Source of the DNA: Shewanella halifaxensis HAW-EB4
GTDB lineage: Bacteria; Pseudomonadota; Gammaproteobacteria; Enterobacterales; Shewanellaceae
NCBI RefSeq assembly: GCF_000019185.1
Contig: NC_010334.1
Coordinates: forward strand, 248,001-312,000
Length of the DNA stretch: 64,000 nt
Direction of reading: 5' to 3'
Notes under the pieces: generated by a model
Told to the model about the DNA's origin: nothing
What the model saw: only the letters and a program-made list of their open reading frames with translations
The model's database searches: none
Shown: positions 44,391 to 53,348 of the stretch, in pieces
Layout: each line of letters begins with the position of its first letter
Numbering within the stretch: position 1 is the stretch's first letter
Program-made: the position numbers and the translations under genes

Positions 44391-44883
44391 ATGCCGTTTC
44401 TAAAAGGTTTGGCTGAGTATCGGGTTCGGTTCGTTGATGGTAAAAGGCTTCAATACGCACACCAAAGGCTTGGTAAAACTGTAATGTCTCGTTAGGCATC
44501 GCTTGGTTGGTTGGGCTTGTATCGGTTGGCGGTGGCTGTTGCCCAGGCAGTTTAATATCGCTGCGCTTGAGTGGCGCCCGCTGGCTAAGCAGCTGCTTTA
44601 AATTTAAGTTGGCTGCTTGTTTCTGTTTTTCTTGACCAGATTGCTCTTGCTGCTGAGATTGGCCTTGCTGCTTTTGTTGCACCGACTCGCGAAGCTTAGC
44701 TTGGTTTTGTGCATGGTCTGCAGTACGTTCATGCTGCGGGTTAAAGGCGCGTTCTTCATGGCCTTTGGTGGCTTGTTGCGGCGGAATAATGGGTGGGCGC
44801 TGCTGACTATCCGTGCGCGCAGAATCGGTTGCAGCATTAGATGTTGCAATCGGCACGTTGGGATAGTTGGTCACCACTAACAT
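44389..44883 (-). CDS. Gln-rich hypothetical protein
   Basis: 164 residues that I do not recognise. The middle (about residues 50-95) is almost all Gln, Lys, Glu and Ser and is predicted to be disordered or a charged helix. A basic segment NLNLKQLLSQRAPLKRSDIKLPG follows at about 92-114 (given here in part), then a Pro-rich linker and the C-terminal NETLQFYQAFGVRIEAFYHQR, which looks folded and may be the conserved part. There is no signal peptide or membrane helix. It stands alone between the tex terminator and bioH, and the stop codon touches the terminator stem. Confidence 0.6.
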   Translation of the reverse strand: MLVVTNYPNVPIATSNAATDSARTDSQQRPPIIPPQQATKGHEERAFNPQHERTADHAQNQAKLRESVQQKQQGQSQQQEQSGQEKQKQAANLNLKQLLSQRAPLKRSDIKLPGQQPPPTDTSPTNQAMPNETLQFYQAFGVRIEAFYHQRTEPDTQPNLLETA

Positions 44884-44981
44884 AATATTTCCCGCTGAAA
44901 AGTGTGGTTAAATCTTAACCTAATTCAGCGTAAAAATAAAGCGCCATGGTCAGACTCACCTTAACGCTTGGTATCGATTTC

Positions 44982-45752
44982 TCAGTTGCTTATCTTATCT
45001 AGCCAAAGTTTGTAACCATCGAGAAACTCTGCTTGATGACTAATGAACGGAGCGTGAGAGGCTTTGGTAAGCAGCATGTCTTCACTGGCAGAAACCTGTG
45101 GCATTGCCTTAATGACTCTGCGAGGCACTAGGCCGTCTAATCGTCCCCACACTCTCAACCAGGGTTGATCTATTTGAGATAGCTGCGAACGTAAGTCGAC
45201 ATTTTCAAGCATGTCCAAGCCTTGAGCGAGTGCTGGTTGCTGTGCGCTGGGACGAGCCAGTACTAATTCACGTAACTGTTTAATATCGGCCTTAGCCGTT
45301 TGGCTGCCCATGGCTTGAATCGCCAAGAAGCGCTCGACCGTTTTATCGAGATCTTGAGTCAGTTGGCTGGCAAACTGGCCTAACACCTCGGCAGGGATCC
45401 CCGGCCAATCTTCACGAGCCATAAAACAAGGCGATGACGCGATAGTGCATAGGGCCGATACACGCTGTGGCTGCTTTATTGCTGCCAGAGTGGCAACCAG
45501 CCCCCCCAGTGACCACCCAGTCCAAATAGCCTTCTCAGGTACCTGTTCCATAATAGCTTCAAGCCAATGTTCAATATTGCCCATAACGGCCTGGCTATGG
45601 CCAAATCCCGGCAGATCGACATAGTGGAACCTATAATTGTTTAATTCACTATGAAGTGGAGTAAATACGGCGCTATTAACCCCCCAACCATGGAGCATGA
45701 CGACGTCAGGGCCTTGGCCGATAGATTCAACATGTAACTTTATTTGGCTCAC
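44982..45752 (-). CDS. bioH: Pimeloyl-[acyl-carrier protein] methyl ester esterase BioH
   Basis: 256 residues (E. coli BioH 256). Alpha/beta hydrolase with the oxyanion region MLHGWGVNSAVF, nucleophile motif GWSLGG with Ser81, Asp in RVWGRLDGLVPRRV and His in KASHAPFISH. It removes the methyl group from pimeloyl-ACP to release the biotin precursor. It is divergent from the comF-type gene, the same neighbour pairing (bioH-gntX) as in E. coli. Confidence 0.93.
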   Translation of the reverse strand: MSQIKLHVESIGQGPDVVMLHGWGVNSAVFTPLHSELNNYRFHYVDLPGFGHSQAVMGNIEHWLEAIMEQVPEKAIWTGWSLGGLVATLAAIKQPQRVSALCTIASSPCFMAREDWPGIPAEVLGQFASQLTQDLDKTVERFLAIQAMGSQTAKADIKQLRELVLARPSAQQPALAQGLDMLENVDLRSQLSQIDQPWLRVWGRLDGLVPRRVIKAMPQVSASEDMLLTKASHAPFISHQAEFLDGYKLWLDKISN

Positions 45753-45857
45753 TTAGGACCTCATAGCTTAACGAGGCAACGTAGAAAAGGGGTTACCTAA
45801 TTCGTGTTGTCTTTGGTTAACAGGGGAATATTGAAAAGGATTTCACCTATTAAGATA

Positions 45858-46568
45858 ATGTTCTTGAATAGATGGCTCGCGGCTATTTTACCCAATCGCT
45901 GTTTGATGTGCCATCAACATATAGAGGCAGAGCATCACGGAATATGTACTGTGTGTTTACATGCTTGCCGTTATCAAACTGAGATCTGTTTAGGCTGTGG
46001 CAGCAAAATATTACTGCAGATGCCTTTTTGTGGGCGCTGTATGCTTTCCCCCAGATTAAAAGTGATTGCACCTTGCAGTTACCATCAAGGGATGGGGCAT
46101 TGGGTTGGGCAGATTAAGTATCAGGCGCAATTTGCTGTGATTGATGTGTTAGTCGATGCCTTAGTACAGCGAATTTTGTACCTAGAGTTCTTGGGCTTCA
46201 TAGAGTTGCCCCAAGTGTTGGTAGCAGTGCCACTGCACCGAAAAAGACTGCAACAGCGAGGCTTTAATCAGGCATGGTTAATTGCGCATGCGCTGTCAAA
46301 GCGGCTGGATATTCCCCTTGTCGACAATCTGCTGCTAAGGACCATAGACACACAACCTCAGGCTGGACTCAGCGGAAAACTGCGGCGCAAGAACCTTAAC
46401 AATGCTTTTGAGCTATCAGCTGAGTTTAATTGGCAGCGAGTCGCCTTGATTGATGATGTGGTAACAACCGGTACCACGGTTGATGAAATTGCGAGGTTAT
46501 TGCAGCGTAAGCATACTCAGGTACAAGTGTGGTGCCTAGCAAGAGCCGAAGCACCGGGCCTGAGTTAA
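45858..46568 (+). CDS. ComF/GntX family phosphoribosyltransferase-like protein
   Basis: 236 residues from the ATG at 45858; a GTG at 45804 would give a longer form and cannot be ruled out. The N terminus has a zinc-finger-like set of cysteines (CLMCHQH, CTVC, CLGCGSK, CGRCM). The C-terminal half is a type I phosphoribosyltransferase fold with AVPLHRKRLQQRGFNQAWLI and the PRPP motif VALIDDVVTTGTT. Members act in DNA uptake or in carbon use linked to DNA (ComF, GntX). It is divergent from bioH. Confidence 0.88.
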   Translation: MFLNRWLAAILPNRCLMCHQHIEAEHHGICTVCLHACRYQTEICLGCGSKILLQMPFCGRCMLSPRLKVIAPCSYHQGMGHWVGQIKYQAQFAVIDVLVDALVQRILYLEFLGFIELPQVLVAVPLHRKRLQQRGFNQAWLIAHALSKRLDIPLVDNLLLRTIDTQPQAGLSGKLRRKNLNNAFELSAEFNWQRVALIDDVVTTGTTVDEIARLLQRKHTQVQVWCLARAEAPGLS

Positions 46569-46598
46569 TCTTGTTCAGCCATTTATATCGATAAGAAA

Positions 46599-49139
46599 TT
46601 AATGCAACGCAGGAATAAAATAGAGCGCGTTAGCATAGACTTTTTGGCTGCCTAACCAGATATTTCTAAATAGCAGGTTATCAGCCATCGCCACAACAGC
46701 GCCCTTATTGTGAGACTCGATGATAATTGCGGGCGAGTTGCTAAAGCTGCTCTGATACTCTTGGGCTAAATAGCCGCTGAGTAGCGGATCTGAAGCGTAC
46801 TTTGCCGCGACGGTAAAGTCGTTGGTCGTTTGAGAAAATCCTAAGACTTGGTTTTTAAGCACCGGAAGCCGATCGTCATTTAGGCCAAAGTTAATCGGAT
46901 GGCTGGTATCGAGTTTTAACTCCAAAATTGCACCGCCAATTTCTTGTTCAGCTTTGAATTTTGATTTTTTGTCGAAGGTTAAGCCATCGGCATCGAACAG
47001 CTGTTTGTAAAAACGATCGCTGCGCAAATTGGTTTTTAACAGATTCGATTTACTGAGCCAATCTAGCGCGCCTTTTTGCGCTATCACTACGCCGCCGTTT
47101 GAGGCGAACTGCCCCAGCTTACGAGCAAACCTTTCATTTAAGGTGAAATAGTTGCCATCGGCCATAAGAACGTGGCTGTAGTCGCTCAGCTTGACCAAAG
47201 CAAGATTATTAATATCGACTAAGGTGGTGGCGACTCCTAAGGTGTTATCTAAGTAATACCAAAGCTGACCAACTTCGGCAATTGAGGTGCCTTTACCGCT
47301 GATAATTAATGGTCGGATAGGCTTGATGACCTTAAAGTCTGGGCTGCCAAGATCGATACCCTGAGTTGCAGCGCTGGTGTCCACTGCCACAATATTAACC
47401 TTAAATTCTTGGGCGAGTTTGCCTACCTTTTGGCTGATCTCATCAGCGGATAAATTGTCCTGCTTTAATGGGATTTGCAGTGTCCCGGCGGCAAAATCGC
47501 TCTCTTTAGCGGCAACAGCGATACTAAAGGGCTTGGCGGCAAACTTTACCATCACGCCCTGTTCTAAGAGCTGTTGTAGTAGCGAGGCCGCTTGGCTTTG
47601 GCGCCAATCAATGAGCAGAGCGACAGTATTATCGCCCCAGCTATCGGGCTGGAACTCGGGGGCTGTTTGGCTCAGCACGCTCAACTCTAGTTTGATGTTA
47701 CGGCGTAGGGTTAAGTCGAAAGCATGCTGTAAGTTCCAAGTTGAAATGTCATAGAACGTCGGGTCGACAAACTCCGTTCTATCATCAAACATGGCTTTAA
47801 GTAGTGATGATTGCGCTTGATTATGTGGGATAAAAAGACTGTTATCGACCTCAAACTCGACACCACCTTGGGTTAGTGGCTTAGTGAGATAGTAATACGC
47901 AATCAGATGTTGATCTAGCAGCTTAGTCAGTGCGTTGATTCGGCCCTGATCATTGTTGGCACTCAATAATAGCCCTGCTTGGTGAGGCTTTTTCTTCATC
48001 GCCTTTTGATGTTTATTTTTGAAAAACTCGGCTTGGTAGTGTTCAAGTTCAGACTTTAAGGCTATTGCCCCTTTAAGGCTCGATATTGAAGTGGCGTATT
48101 GATTCTCTATCGCCTCTTGAAGGCTAAGCACTCCATTGACAGAGTCTTGCTGCTGGCCACGGGCACTGGCTTGCTCAAACAGCACGCCGATGGCGCCGTT
48201 AATATCTGGGTAGGTAGACCCCTTGCCGTAGAAGAAATCATCGAACAATTGACGGCTGAAATAGTTCTGTTTTTTAGCATCGAGCTCGGCTTGGTGATAG
48301 GCCGCTAACTTGGCGGTTAACTTTTGATTTCCAGCGGGCGTTAACGGGTGGGTTCGCTCGGGAACACCGGGCTGGAAAAAATAAGTGAAGTTATGGCCCA
48401 TCTCGTGAAAATCGCCAACATAATGCGGTTGCCAGCGGTGGAATAGTGCAACACGCCCCTGTGATTCAGGATGGCGTAGGAACAGCCAGTCACGGTTCAG
48501 ATCGGCTAAATAGTGATTACTTCTGCCTGTTGGCCAACCTTGCTTGTGCTCTTTGTGGTTAGGGTCGCTGACGGTCACTTTACCGGCATAACCGTTAGCC
48601 CAAGTTGAAAAGCGATCTAAGCCGTCGGGATTTTGGCTCGGCGTTATCAGTACTACGGCCTTGTCGAGTAGATTGACGACCCATTTCTCTTCGCTGGTGG
48701 CCAGCATATGGCTGAGTTTAATGGCGCTATGGGCCCCGCTAATTTCATCGCCATGAATCGAGTAGGCTAGCCATATGATCAGTGGCCCACCTTGCTTGCC
48801 TAGATATTTGATCTGCTGTCGCTCGGCTAAGATCTCATCGAGTTTGGCTTGGTTCTCAGGCGAGGTGATCACCGCGGTAAGCTGTTGTCTTGCTTCATGG
48901 CTTTGGCCGGTATTTTCGATGGAAACTCTGGGGTTTTGCTGAGCAATTTCTTTAAGGTAAGTGTTAATTTGATCATGGCGCAGTAAGCGCTCGCCAAGGG
49001 GGTAGCCTAAAAACGCTTCAGGACTGGTCGTTGTCACGCCGTAAAGGGGATTATCGGTTAAGCGCGTCTTTTTTGCTTCGGCAAGAAAGGAGGGCAATAT
49101 CAAAAAAGCGCACAAAAAAATAAGACCAATTCTAAGCAT
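46599..49139 (-). CDS. M14 family zinc carboxypeptidase, secreted
   Basis: 846 residues with a signal peptide ending near FLAEAKK. The M14 domain (about residues 45-340) carries the zinc ligands His129 and Glu132 in SIHGDEISG, the phrase LDRFSTWANGYAGKV, NRDWLFLRHPES, and later GDFHEMGHNFTYFF. A long C-terminal region of some 500 residues has no motif I recognise. Such enzymes trim C-terminal residues of peptides in the periplasm or outside the cell. The gene stands alone, divergent from nfuA. Confidence 0.88.
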   Translation of the reverse strand: MLRIGLIFLCAFLILPSFLAEAKKTRLTDNPLYGVTTTSPEAFLGYPLGERLLRHDQINTYLKEIAQQNPRVSIENTGQSHEARQQLTAVITSPENQAKLDEILAERQQIKYLGKQGGPLIIWLAYSIHGDEISGAHSAIKLSHMLATSEEKWVVNLLDKAVVLITPSQNPDGLDRFSTWANGYAGKVTVSDPNHKEHKQGWPTGRSNHYLADLNRDWLFLRHPESQGRVALFHRWQPHYVGDFHEMGHNFTYFFQPGVPERTHPLTPAGNQKLTAKLAAYHQAELDAKKQNYFSRQLFDDFFYGKGSTYPDINGAIGVLFEQASARGQQQDSVNGVLSLQEAIENQYATSISSLKGAIALKSELEHYQAEFFKNKHQKAMKKKPHQAGLLLSANNDQGRINALTKLLDQHLIAYYYLTKPLTQGGVEFEVDNSLFIPHNQAQSSLLKAMFDDRTEFVDPTFYDISTWNLQHAFDLTLRRNIKLELSVLSQTAPEFQPDSWGDNTVALLIDWRQSQAASLLQQLLEQGVMVKFAAKPFSIAVAAKESDFAAGTLQIPLKQDNLSADEISQKVGKLAQEFKVNIVAVDTSAATQGIDLGSPDFKVIKPIRPLIISGKGTSIAEVGQLWYYLDNTLGVATTLVDINNLALVKLSDYSHVLMADGNYFTLNERFARKLGQFASNGGVVIAQKGALDWLSKSNLLKTNLRSDRFYKQLFDADGLTFDKKSKFKAEQEIGGAILELKLDTSHPINFGLNDDRLPVLKNQVLGFSQTTNDFTVAAKYASDPLLSGYLAQEYQSSFSNSPAIIIESHNKGAVVAMADNLLFRNIWLGSQKVYANALYFIPALH

Positions 49140-49349
49140 GGAGTTTTTCGTTATATTTATAATATTGTTGTTAAATTAACAGCTCAGCGTTGACAAAACC
49201 ACTCTAGGCTAAGATAAAAAACTGTGATCTAGTCGGTATTTATTATCAATCTGTGAGCCTAGGGGGCTATAAAGGATTGCAGAGTAAGAGTATTATAGGG
49301 CTAATTCTTACTAAAACACTCAGGTTTATCCCTGACGGAGCATGTTTTC

Positions 49350-49928
49350 ATGATTACCATTTCCGAAACAGCTCAGGCGCATTTTGTTAAATTGTTATCA
49401 GATCAGCCTGAAGGAACTCACATTCGAGTATTTGTTATCAGCCCTGGCACTGCGCAGGCTGAGTGTGGCGTATCGTATTGTCCACCCGATGCGGTTGAGG
49501 CTGACGACACTGAATTTGAATTCAACGGCTTTAATGCAATGGTTGATGAAAAAAGTGCACCTTTCCTTGAAGAAGCGACTATCGACTTCGTTACCGATCA
49601 GTTGGGTTCTCAGTTAACGCTAAAAGCACCTAATGCTAAGATGCGTAAAGTGTCTGATGATGCTTCATTGTCAGAGCGCATCGAGTACGTTATCCAGTCT
49701 GAAATCAACCCACAGCTTGCTAGCCATGGCGGTAACATCATGCTAGTTGAAATTACTGAAGAGGGCATTGCTGTACTTCAGTTTGGTGGCGGTTGTAATG
49801 GTTGTTCTATGGTTGATGTGACGCTAAAAGACGGTATCGAGAAGCAACTACTTGAGATGTTCCCTAGTGAGCTAACTGGCGTTAAAGACGTTACAGAGCA
49901 CCAACACGGTGAGCACTCTTACCAGTAA
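49350..49928 (+). CDS. nfuA: Fe/S biogenesis protein NfuA
   Basis: 192 residues (E. coli 191). The N-terminal degenerate A-type domain begins MITISETAQAHFVKLL. The C-terminal Nfu domain carries the cluster ligands in GGGCNGCSM, Cys149 and Cys152, at the same positions as in E. coli. NfuA carries a [4Fe-4S] cluster to target proteins and protects under oxidative stress or low iron. A terminator follows at once. Confidence 0.96.
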   Translation: MITISETAQAHFVKLLSDQPEGTHIRVFVISPGTAQAECGVSYCPPDAVEADDTEFEFNGFNAMVDEKSAPFLEEATIDFVTDQLGSQLTLKAPNAKMRKVSDDASLSERIEYVIQSEINPQLASHGGNIMLVEITEEGIAVLQFGGGCNGCSMVDVTLKDGIEKQLLEMFPSELTGVKDVTEHQHGEHSYQ

Positions 49929-49950
49929 TACCAAGGTATTATTAAAAATA

Positions 49951-49986
49951 ACGCGACTCTAGCTCTAGTCTAAGTCGCGTTTTTTT
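49951..49986 (+). terminator. Rho-independent terminator after nfuA
   Basis: ACGCGACT (49951-49958) pairs with AGTCGCGT (49973-49980), with a nested CTAG pair in the loop, followed by six T. Confidence 0.85.
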
Positions 49987-50018
49987 ATGTCAGTTTTTTA
50001 TGTCTATTTTTGCCTAAA

Positions 50019-51350
50019 TCAGTTTAATACCAGTCGGAGCTTGAACCAGTAATGCAGTGACAGTGAGGCACTACGGGCTAACATAAAGCAGCTCATGGCT
50101 GCCCATAGTGCAAAGTTACCCTGTGGTTCTAGCAAGTACCATACTGGGAAAAATACGCCAAAGGTAGATAGGATCATGCTGTTACGCATCACCTTACCCT
50201 GAGCAGCACCAATATAAACACCATCAAACAGGTAGGAGCCAAAGGCGAGCAAAGGCAGGAATATCACCCAGATAATGTATTGCTCAGCGACCTCTCTGAC
50301 CTCTGTAATGCTGGTTAGCATCGCGATAATGTGTGACCCAGCCAAGGCAAAAAACAGGGTAAAGCCTAACGCGGCGATAGCAGACCAAGCCCAGGCTAAC
50401 GTTACTGATTCCTGCATTAAGCGACTATTTTTCTGACCATAGGCTCGGCCAACTTCAGCTTCGGCATAATAGGCGATGCCGTCGAGAGCATACGAGATAA
50501 GCAGTAACAGGTTAAGCAATACGGCATTAGCGGCAACGGTATTGTCACCTAAGCCTGCGCCGTAAAATGTCATAAAGGCAAACGATAGCTGTAGACATAA
50601 ACTACGCACGAAGATGTCGGTATTGAGGCCCATCAACTTGCCGTAGCTTTGCAGTGTTAGCTGCTTAGCCACGTTAAATAGCTTAAAATTACCGAGTTTA
50701 TTGAGCTGTCCGCGCACCATAGTCAGCGCCACTAAGAAGCCTGAAATATCGGCAATGACAGAGGCGAATGCCGCGCCTTTAACTCCCCAGCCTAAAACAA
50801 GAACGAAGACGATATCTAACACGATATTGACTAGGTTGGCGATAATAAGCTGCCACATCGCAGCTTTAGGTTGTTGGCGTCCAAGCAGCCAGCCGAGCAT
50901 GACTAAATTCATTAGTGCAAACGGAGTCGACCAGATCCTGACTTGGAAATATTCACGGCAATAGCGTTCAACTTCAACACTGGCGTCTGACATCGCCATA
51001 GCTAAGTTGAGGATGGGGAGTTGCAGCGCAATGGCGGCAATACCAAATAGTAGTGCTAAACTTGCGGCTTGCACCAATAATTTAAATTGTTGCTCAGTGT
51101 CGTTTGCGCCGTAGGCTTGCGCCACTAATCCAGTGGTTGCCATGCGTAAAAATCCTAGCAACCACAAAATTAAGGTTATAATCGTTGACCCAACTGCCAC
51201 GCCGCCTAAATAATAGGCGTTGCTAAGATGTCCAACAACGGCAGTATCGACGAGTCCTAGCAGCGGCACCGTGATATTCGAGAGGATCATGGGTAGCGCA
51301 AGGGCAAAGAGTTGTCGGTTTTTTTGTGGGTTTAACAGTAAGGCAATCAT
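50019..51350 (-). CDS. dinF: MATE family transporter of the DinF branch
   Basis: 443 residues with about twelve hydrophobic helices. The opening LALPMILSNITVPLLGLVDTAVVGHLSNAYYLGG (residues 17-50) carries the DinF-type phrase LVDTAVVGHL, repeated in function in the second half. DinF exports cationic compounds and is SOS-regulated in E. coli, but I see no LexA box before this gene. It is divergent from the deacetylase gene with only 18 bases between the starts, so the promoters must overlap the neighbouring coding sequence. Confidence 0.9.
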   Translation of the reverse strand: MIALLLNPQKNRQLFALALPMILSNITVPLLGLVDTAVVGHLSNAYYLGGVAVGSTIITLILWLLGFLRMATTGLVAQAYGANDTEQQFKLLVQAASLALLFGIAAIALQLPILNLAMAMSDASVEVERYCREYFQVRIWSTPFALMNLVMLGWLLGRQQPKAAMWQLIIANLVNIVLDIVFVLVLGWGVKGAAFASVIADISGFLVALTMVRGQLNKLGNFKLFNVAKQLTLQSYGKLMGLNTDIFVRSLCLQLSFAFMTFYGAGLGDNTVAANAVLLNLLLLISYALDGIAYYAEAEVGRAYGQKNSRLMQESVTLAWAWSAIAALGFTLFFALAGSHIIAMLTSITEVREVAEQYIIWVIFLPLLAFGSYLFDGVYIGAAQGKVMRNSMILSTFGVFFPVWYLLEPQGNFALWAAMSCFMLARSASLSLHYWFKLRLVLN

Positions 51351-51368
51351 TTTAGAGGTCTAATATTT

Positions 51369-52415
51369 ATGGTTAAAAACGTGTTGCTAGCGCTACTTGC
51401 GCTGACAGGTTTTTCGGCTCACGCGGCGGTGATCCTACAGTATCATCATGTATCTGATAGTACGCCTGCGGTCACCAGTGTTACCCCTGCGCAGTTCAAA
51501 GAGCAGATGCAGTACCTGGCGGAAAACAACTTTAATGTGGTACCACTTTCAACAGTGGTGGAGTCAATCAAGGCGAAAAAAGCCCTGCCAGCGAAAACGA
51601 TTGCGATCACCTTCGATGATGGTTATCGCAGCATTGCTAATACCGCGCACCCCATTTTAAAGCAATATAAATTCCCCTACACCCTTTTTGTATCGGTTGA
51701 GCCGATCCTAAAAGAGTATGGTGAAATGATGAGCTGGCAGCAGCTGATCACCTTGTCTAATGAAGGCGCAGAAATTGCCAATCACAGTTGGGGCCACGAG
51801 CACTTAATTCGTAAAAATGCGGATGAAACCGACGAGCAATGGCTAGCGCGTATCGAGGAAAACATTTTACGAACCGAAGCGGAAATTGTTAAGGCTACCG
51901 GACAAAACTTAAAAATGTTGGCTTATCCTTATGGGGAGTACAATCAACAGATTGAAGATATGCTCGATAAACATGGCTTTGTGGCATTTGGCCAACAGTC
52001 TGGTGCCGCAGGTCCGTATTCACCATTAACGGCACTGCCGCGTTTTCCTGTTGCTGGCGTGTATGCCGATCTCAACAGCTTAAAGGTAAAACTGCATAGC
52101 TTAAATATGCCGGTGATTTCGCAGACTAATAGCGATCCACAGTTGCCGCAAGGTCAGTGGCGTCCTGAGATTAAAGTGACCTTGGATATGAGCGATATCA
52201 ATGCTTCACAGCTGATGTGTTTTATTCAGGGCCAGGGAGCTAAGAAGCCTAATTGGATCTCTGATAACCAATTTAGCATTCAAGCAGAGCTAGATCTGCC
52301 AGCGGGTCGTTCACGTTATAACTGTACTGCTCCGAGTAAGAGTAAAGGTAGTTACTACTGGTTTTCACAGCCCTGGATCCGACCTAAATCTAATGGTCAG
52401 TGGATTGCTGAATAG
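51369..52415 (+). CDS. Secreted polysaccharide deacetylase
   Basis: 348 residues. A signal peptide ends near AHAAVI. The NodB homology domain (about residues 20-215) has ILQYHHVSD, the metal/catalytic motif ITFDDGYRSI near residues 79-88, and NHSWGHEHL as the second histidine motif. The C-terminal 130 residues have no recognised motif and may bind substrate. It probably removes acetyl groups from a sugar polymer in the periplasm or outside. It is divergent from dinF with an 18-base gap; GTCTAATATTT precedes the ATG, without a strong ribosome site. Confidence 0.88.
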   Translation: MVKNVLLALLALTGFSAHAAVILQYHHVSDSTPAVTSVTPAQFKEQMQYLAENNFNVVPLSTVVESIKAKKALPAKTIAITFDDGYRSIANTAHPILKQYKFPYTLFVSVEPILKEYGEMMSWQQLITLSNEGAEIANHSWGHEHLIRKNADETDEQWLARIEENILRTEAEIVKATGQNLKMLAYPYGEYNQQIEDMLDKHGFVAFGQQSGAAGPYSPLTALPRFPVAGVYADLNSLKVKLHSLNMPVISQTNSDPQLPQGQWRPEIKVTLDMSDINASQLMCFIQGQGAKKPNWISDNQFSIQAELDLPAGRSRYNCTAPSKSKGSYYWFSQPWIRPKSNGQWIAE

Positions 52416-52484
52416 ATTAGCGGCTAAAAAAACGCCGGCAAAGGCAATGCCGTTAAGTTAAGCCAAGATCTTAAATACAAAACT

Positions 52485-52514
52485 AAGAACCCAGCATAAG
52501 CTGGGTTCTTTGCT
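52485..52514 (+). terminator. Terminator after the deacetylase gene
   Basis: AAGAACCCAGC (52485-52495) and GCTGGGTTCTT (52500-52510) enclose a four-base loop, with a short T-rich tail. Confidence 0.8.
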
Positions 52515-52526
52515 TTAAAAGCGATA

Positions 52527-52570
52527 AACCACGAAGCGCTCACTTCGTGCTCTTTGTGTCCTTCGTGGTT
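52527..52570. repeat. Palindromic intergenic repeat with ACGAAG units
   Basis: AACCACGAAG (52527-52536) and CTTCGTGGTT (52561-52570) enclose a core that on the minus strand reads as repeated ACGAAG-like heptamers (ACGAAGGACACAAAGAGCAC). Similar elements are scattered in intergenic DNA of many gammaproteobacteria. It may also serve as the 3' hairpin of the sco gene. Confidence 0.55.
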
Positions 52571-52629
52571 CATTCTTATCTTTCTAAATCAACGCATTTT
52601 CTCTGAGCAATTCCTTTCCGTGAACGGTA

Positions 52630-53259
52630 TTAACCCGAATATTTATCAATAATTGCGTTTACGTCATGAATTAAGTCGCGATTTTTGATCTGAGGCAATT
52701 GTCCTGGAGTCTTTGACTTAGGCTTGATAATCGCAACTTTCTCACCTTTAGGCGAGACTAGGGCAAATGAGGCACTGTGATCGACCTGATAGTCTTCACC
52801 TTCTCCCACCATGGCATAAACAAAACCTAGGCTACGGGTTACCGGCAGTAGTTGTTTATGTTCTCCGGTTACAGCCACGAACTCAGGATTAAAGAAGCGA
52901 ATATAACTTTCTAATGTGCTCGTAGAGTCTCTTTGTGGGTCAACGGATAGAAAGATAACCTGTAGATCTTCACCTTGAGCCAGACTCGGGTACGCCGAGG
53001 TTAACTTACCCATAGTCGTTGGGCAAACATCGGGGCAAGAGGTATAGCCGATGAAAAATAGGCTCCACTTGCCGTTTAAGTCGGCGTTAGTGAATGTGTT
53101 ACCGTGTTGGTCAATGAGTGAAAATGGCGCTAATGGCTGCGGCGATGGATACTCAAAGCTGGTTTGCAGCGCTAACGGTTTAGGTGAGTTGAGCCCAATA
53201 CTGGCGTAGACCCCCGCAGCGACCATTAAAATGGCTGTAATAATCCATGTGAGCCTCAT
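52630..53259 (-). CDS. SCO1/SenC family copper chaperone for cytochrome oxidase
   Basis: 209 residues. One N-terminal membrane helix, then a thioredoxin fold with the copper-binding site GYTSCPDVCPTTMG (Cys75, Cys79) and the third ligand His in YQVDHSASFALV. Sco proteins deliver copper to or reduce the CuA site of subunit II. It is the last gene of the minus-strand oxidase cluster, 89 bases from ctaB. Confidence 0.93.
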   Translation of the reverse strand: MRLTWIITAILMVAAGVYASIGLNSPKPLALQTSFEYPSPQPLAPFSLIDQHGNTFTNADLNGKWSLFFIGYTSCPDVCPTTMGKLTSAYPSLAQGEDLQVIFLSVDPQRDSTSTLESYIRFFNPEFVAVTGEHKQLLPVTRSLGFVYAMVGEGEDYQVDHSASFALVSPKGEKVAIIKPKSKTPGQLPQIKNRDLIHDVNAIIDKYSG

Positions 53260-53348
53260 CTTTTATCTCCTAGCGTATGACGAAGTGCGCCCAATACCTG
53301 ACAGCTAATACTAATAATTTTTATAGGCATAGATTTATAACCATAGAT

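Noticed and set aside
50019..51350. SOS control of the DinF-like gene
   Set aside because: I found no CTGT-N8-ACAG box near its start, unlike lexA.
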